Of a DNA stretch of 9,109 nt, positions 6,443-9,109 are shown in pieces. The stretch's first letter is position 1. The number at the start of each line of letters is the position of its first letter. The stretch comes from Candidatus Omnitrophota bacterium. GTDB taxonomy: Bacteria > Omnitrophota > Koll11 > Gygaellales > Profunditerraquicolaceae. The translations under genes were made by a program, and so were the position numbers. The DNA lies in NCBI GenBank assembly GCA_026387515.1, contig JAPLLP010000274.1, positions 1-9,109 of the forward strand, given 5' to 3'. The notes below the pieces were generated by a model. It saw only the letters and a list, made by a program, of their open reading frames with translations, had not been told where the DNA came from and made no database searches.

Positions 6443-7288
6443 TTAACGTGATTGTAATTTTGCTGCCTCTACTAGATTACGCATCAGCATGGTGACGGTC
6501 AGTGGCCCTACGCCTCCGGGAACAGGGGTGATCTGCGCAGCGCGTTTCTCAGCCTCCACAAACTCCACATCTCCGACGATCTTACCGTCTATCCTATTAA
6601 TCCCCACATCTATGACAATGGCGCCCTCTTTGATCCACTCGCCCTTGATTAATCCAGCCTTACCCACCGCGACAATCAAAATCTCCGCATTTTTCACATG
6701 CTCTTCTAATTTCTGAGCCTTAGAAGTACCGATATGACAAACCGTAACCGTGGCGAATTTCTCCAATAATAAAAGCGCTAAAGGTTTTCCCACGATCTCG
6801 CTGTGGCCTACCACCACTACTTCTTTTCCATACAGATCAACTCCCGCCTCTTTAAGTAATTCCATCACTGCCGCCGGAGTACAAGGCAATATATTTGACT
6901 TACCAAAGACTATTTTACCAATATTGGCCGGATGCATGCCTTCTATATCTTTTTCTGGAGCAATATACTGGCTTATCTTCTTGTAATCTATCTGTGTCGG
7001 TAAGGGCATTTGGATAATGATCCCGTTTACAGAAATTTCGCTATTTAATCCTTTTATGAAATCGATAAGCGCGGCCTCTTGTATATCTTGAGGCAACCTA
7101 TGTAACTGATACACTATACCCAAACCTTCCGCGGTCTTGGTTTGGGATTTAACATAAGCCTCGGCTCCCGGGTTATCGCCTGCCATGATACTGGCTAAAA
7201 CCGGTGTATTTTTTAGTAACTGGACCTGAGAGCGAATCTCTTCTTTTATCTTCTCCGCGACAGGCTTACCCTCTAATAATCTCGCCAA
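6443..7288 (-). CDS. folD: Methylene-THF dehydrogenase FolD, probably lacking cyclohydrolase activity
   Basis: FolD normally catalyses both the NAD(P)-linked methylene-THF dehydrogenase and the methenyl-THF cyclohydrolase steps. At 281 residues it is full length, with VNGIIIQMPLP (Q93), the Rossmann motif GHSEIVGKP (161-169) and the closing PVPGGVGPLTV. The family motif Y-x-x-x-K reads Y45-V-K-S-Q49: Gln replaces the lysine (E. coli Lys54, human Lys56) needed for the cyclohydrolase. K-D-V-D-G reads KDIEG, with E116 for the conserved Asp. H162 and I186 replace the human Arg173 and Ser197 that hold the 2'-phosphate of NADP, so NAD may be preferred. The start is TTG at 7288, supported by GGAGG 6 nt upstream; the gene overlaps fchA by 23 nt. 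A separate cyclohydrolase upstream fits the loss. Family firm; specialisation inferred. Confidence 0.95.
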   Translation of the reverse strand: MARLLEGKPVAEKIKEEIRSQVQLLKNTPVLASIMAGDNPGAEAYVKSQTKTAEGLGIVYQLHRLPQDIQEAALIDFIKGLNSEISVNGIIIQMPLPTQIDYKKISQYIAPEKDIEGMHPANIGKIVFGKSNILPCTPAAVMELLKEAGVDLYGKEVVVVGHSEIVGKPLALLLLEKFATVTVCHIGTSKAQKLEEHVKNAEILIVAVGKAGLIKGEWIKEGAIVIDVGINRIDGKIVGDVEFVEAEKRAAQITPVPGGVGPLTVTMLMRNLVEAAKLQSR

Positions 7289-7826
7289 CTTTGGCCTCCG
7301 TATCCTGCCTGATCTTCCTTATCCGGTTTACTTTTTGCTTTAATTCCTTCTTCACCGAGCTAGTCAATTTCTTATCCTGGAGCAATTTTAAATTTATCTC
7401 TACATTAAAAAATGCGCTAGTGAAAGCGGACTCCAAAAAAACCGCCGCGCAGGCAACATCACTGATCAAGTTAACATTGCCTTTCTTGATTAGAGTAGGG
7501 CATAATTTTATGCCTTCAAAACACAGGCGCGCTACCATTAAAGGCACATTCAAGGCATTGCGCGCATCCCTGCCTTGATAAGCCGTCACATCCAGGTCCA
7601 CCAGATTTAAAAACTCCTGCCTTAACTTTTCAGACTTCTCCAGGATGTTTTTTAACTCTTCCTCATTGGCGGCGTATTTAGGCTTTCCGATGGTAAAGTT
7701 AATTACCATGCTGATCAAAGAAACGCCCAAAGCGGCATTCAACGCGGCGGCAGAACCGCCTCCCGGAGCCGCTAGCCTAGCAGCCAGGTCATCCAGATAA
7801 ACTTTAAGAGACTTATCGCAATACAT
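7266..7826 (-). CDS. fchA: Methenyl-THF cyclohydrolase of the FchA / formimino-THF cyclodeaminase family
   Basis: A 186-residue, mostly helical protein of the cyclodeaminase/cyclohydrolase family. Visible are the folate-binding APGGGSAAAL (24-33), a D-V-T-A-Y segment (D-x-x-A-F in relatives), and the later GNVNLISDVACAA and NVEINL motifs. In acetogens with this gene order it interconverts formyl-THF and methenyl-THF. The ATG at 7826 shares one base with the fhs stop (TAATG). A frame starting at 7922 only overlaps fhs and is rejected. No ribosome site is seen, so it depends on coupling. It is about 20 residues shorter than the 205-210 I expect. The gap falls between AYQGRDARNA and NVPLMVA, where relatives carry a longer linker. 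Cyclodeaminase activity in histidine breakdown is a formal alternative, but no formiminotransferase domain or hut gene is present. Confidence 0.88.
   Translation of the reverse strand: MYCDKSLKVYLDDLAARLAAPGGGSAAALNAALGVSLISMVINFTIGKPKYAANEEELKNILEKSEKLRQEFLNLVDLDVTAYQGRDARNALNVPLMVARLCFEGIKLCPTLIKKGNVNLISDVACAAVFLESAFTSAFFNVEINLKLLQDKKLTSSVKKELKQKVNRIRKIRQDTEAKVGEIIRG
7295..7299 (-). promoter_or_regulatory. Ribosome binding site that decides the folD TTG start
   Basis: GGAGG on the minus strand, 6 nt before TTG 7288 and inside the fchA coding sequence. It places the folD start upstream of the fchA stop. The resulting N-terminus MARLLEGKPVAEKI matches the expected FolD start. Confidence 0.75.
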
Positions 7827-9109
7827 TAAAATAGCCCGATAATTTGCCCGTTTTCGTCGATATCTATCTTTTCTCCCGCCGGATGAGTAGGTAAGCCCGG
7901 CATGGTCTTCATCTGGCCGCACAAAGGATACAAAAATCCCGCTCCCACCGATGCGCGGATATCCCTTACCGGCAAGATAAAATCCCGGGGCCTTCCCTTT
8001 AAATTAGGATCGTGGGACAAAGAAAGGTGTGTTTTAGCCATGCATATCGGCAAGTCGCACCAACCATGTTCTGAGCACGTACGTATTTTTTCTTCAGCTA
8101 ACGGTGAATATTCCACATCCCTGGCGCCGTAAATTTTAGTAGCAATGGTCTTAATTTTTTCTTTGATCGGGATATCCAGAGGATAAAGAAATTTAAATTG
8201 TTTTGCTTCTTGCGCAGCCTTGATAACGCTGCAGCCTAAATCTAATCCTCCGTTAGAACCCTTAGCCCAGACCTCACTTACGCAACAGTCATATGCCCCA
8301 AATTCCCTGGCCTTTTTTATGACAAATTCCAGCTCCTTATCGGTGTCGCAGGAAAATTTATTCACAGCAACCACTACCGGGACCCCAAAAAGCTTAACAT
8401 TCTCGATCTGTTTTTCCAGATTACAGATCCCGGCGTCTATCGCTGGAATATCTTCTTGATCCAGACAGGTATCTAACGGCATCCCTGCTACTACTTTAAA
8501 TTTTCCGCTATGCGCTTTAAGCGCCCGGATAGAACAAACGATCACCGCCGCATCGGGAACCAGGCCGCTGGCGCGGCATTTAATGTCAAAAAACTTCTCG
8601 GCCCCGCAATCTGCGCCAAAACCGGCTTCGGTAACCACATAATCCGAATATGCCAGGGCGATCCTATCCGCCAGTATAGAGTTATTCCCGTGCGCGATAT
8701 TGGCAAAAGGTCCGGCATGCACAAAACAAGGAGTATTCTCCAGCGTCTGAATAAGATTGGGCTTTATGGCATCCTTAAGTAAAGCGGTCATGCTGCCGGC
8801 AACATGCAGATCTTCCGAGGTGATCGGTTTACCGTCAACCGTATAGGCCAAAACTATCCTAGCAATACGCTCTCTTAAATCTTTTAACCCGCTGCTCAGG
8901 GCAAGGATAGCCATTATCTCCGAGGCCACGGTAATATCAAAACCGCTATCTCTGGGAATACCGTCGTCTTTGGTACCTAAACCTATTCTGACATTTCTTA
9001 AGGCCCTGTCGCTGACATCCACCACCCTGCGCCACATGATCCTTTCCGGATCGATGTTCAGCTTGTTTCCTTTAAATAGAGAGTTATCCAGAAAGGCAGC
9101 AGCCAGATT
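7826..9109 (-). CDS. fhs: Formate-tetrahydrofolate ligase, 5' end off the right edge
   Basis: Fhs activates formate with ATP to 10-formyl-THF, the entry to the methyl branch. The frame is open from the window edge to TAA at 7828-7826, giving the C-terminal 427 residues of a protein normally near 556. The missing part holds the ATP-binding P-loop. Reading through 9109 gives NLAAAFLDNSLFKGNKLNIDP and MWRRVVDVSDRALRN, typical Fhs sequence, so the ATG at 9037 is internal and not the start. Other family motifs are FVHAGPFANIAHG, TEAGFGADCGAEKFFD, VAVNKF, CMAKTHLSLSHDP and the closing PGLPTHPAGEKIDID. No frameshift is seen. It is the first of the genes visible in the operon, and its stop overlaps the fchA start. 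Confidence 0.97.
   Translation of the reverse strand, partial: NLAAAFLDNSLFKGNKLNIDPERIMWRRVVDVSDRALRNVRIGLGTKDDGIPRDSGFDITVASEIMAILALSSGLKDLRERIARIVLAYTVDGKPITSEDLHVAGSMTALLKDAIKPNLIQTLENTPCFVHAGPFANIAHGNNSILADRIALAYSDYVVTEAGFGADCGAEKFFDIKCRASGLVPDAAVIVCSIRALKAHSGKFKVVAGMPLDTCLDQEDIPAIDAGICNLEKQIENVKLFGVPVVVAVNKFSCDTDKELEFVIKKAREFGAYDCCVSEVWAKGSNGGLDLGCSVIKAAQEAKQFKFLYPLDIPIKEKIKTIATKIYGARDVEYSPLAEEKIRTCSEHGWCDLPICMAKTHLSLSHDPNLKGRPRDFILPVRDIRASVGAGFLYPLCGQMKTMPGLPTHPAGEKIDIDENGQIIGLF

Noticed and set aside
7827..7922. 32-codon N-terminal extension of fchA
   Set aside because: It overlaps the conserved end of fhs and has no family similarity; the TAATG junction gives the natural start.
8542..8724. 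Minus-strand 60-codon frame inside fhs
   Set aside because: It is out of frame within well-conserved Fhs sequence.

Overview
All the genes in this window lie on the minus strand and are packed like one operon. Reading in the direction of transcription (right to left) they are: formate-tetrahydrofolate ligase (fhs, 5' end off the right edge), a methenyl-THF cyclohydrolase of the FchA/cyclodeaminase family, folD, a MetF-type methylene-THF reductase, a Ni-type carbon monoxide dehydrogenase (cooS/acsA, broken), a CooF-like four-cluster ferredoxin, an FAD/NAD(P) oxidoreductase (FNOR type), and acetyl-CoA synthase (acsB, 3' end off the left edge). This is nearly a whole bacterial Wood-Ljungdahl pathway in one stretch: the methyl branch from formate to methyl-THF, then the carbonyl branch with its electron carriers, then the acetyl-CoA-forming enzyme. 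The usual corrinoid proteins (acsC/acsD), methyltransferase (acsE), metV and the nickel-insertion ATPase cooC are not seen here; they may lie past the left edge or elsewhere.

Layout. 9109-7826 fhs; 7826-7266 fchA (TAATG junction); 7288-6443 folD (23-nt overlap, TTG start with a good ribosome site); 6441-5572 metF (1-nt gap); 5571-5474 a 98-nt gap holding two hairpins that share loop and tail sequence; 5473-3619 cooS in two reading frames; 3618-3465 an AT-rich gap bounded by a perfect 15-bp inverted repeat (MITE-like); 3464-3015 cooF-like; 3018-1753 FNOR (ATGA overlap); 1760-1 acsB (8-nt overlap). The only non-coding stretches are the two gaps. The many plus-strand reading frames are shadows.

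Three results stand out. First, cooS carries a lesion near 4045-4056. The N-terminal 476 codons end in a premature stop and the rest continues in another frame. By comparison with remembered CODH sequences about 24 residues are missing, including a cysteine ligand of the Ni-Fe-S C-cluster. Second, FolD has Gln where bifunctional FolD enzymes have the cyclohydrolase lysine, and Glu for a conserved Asp, while a separate cyclohydrolase gene sits directly upstream. This looks like division of labour between two genes. Third, both intergenic gaps hold structured repeat elements, one of them abutting the cooS stop codon and lying 4 nt from the cooF start.

Organism. An anaerobic bacterium, not an archaeon: it uses THF rather than methanopterin enzymes, and its acsB has the N-terminal CODH-binding region that archaeal CdhC lacks. 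It could be an acetogen or another user of the pathway. The gene order does not match the classical acs cluster of Moorella as I remember it, so an uncultured lineage (for example Omnitrophota-like) is plausible, but I cannot fix the phylum from this sequence.
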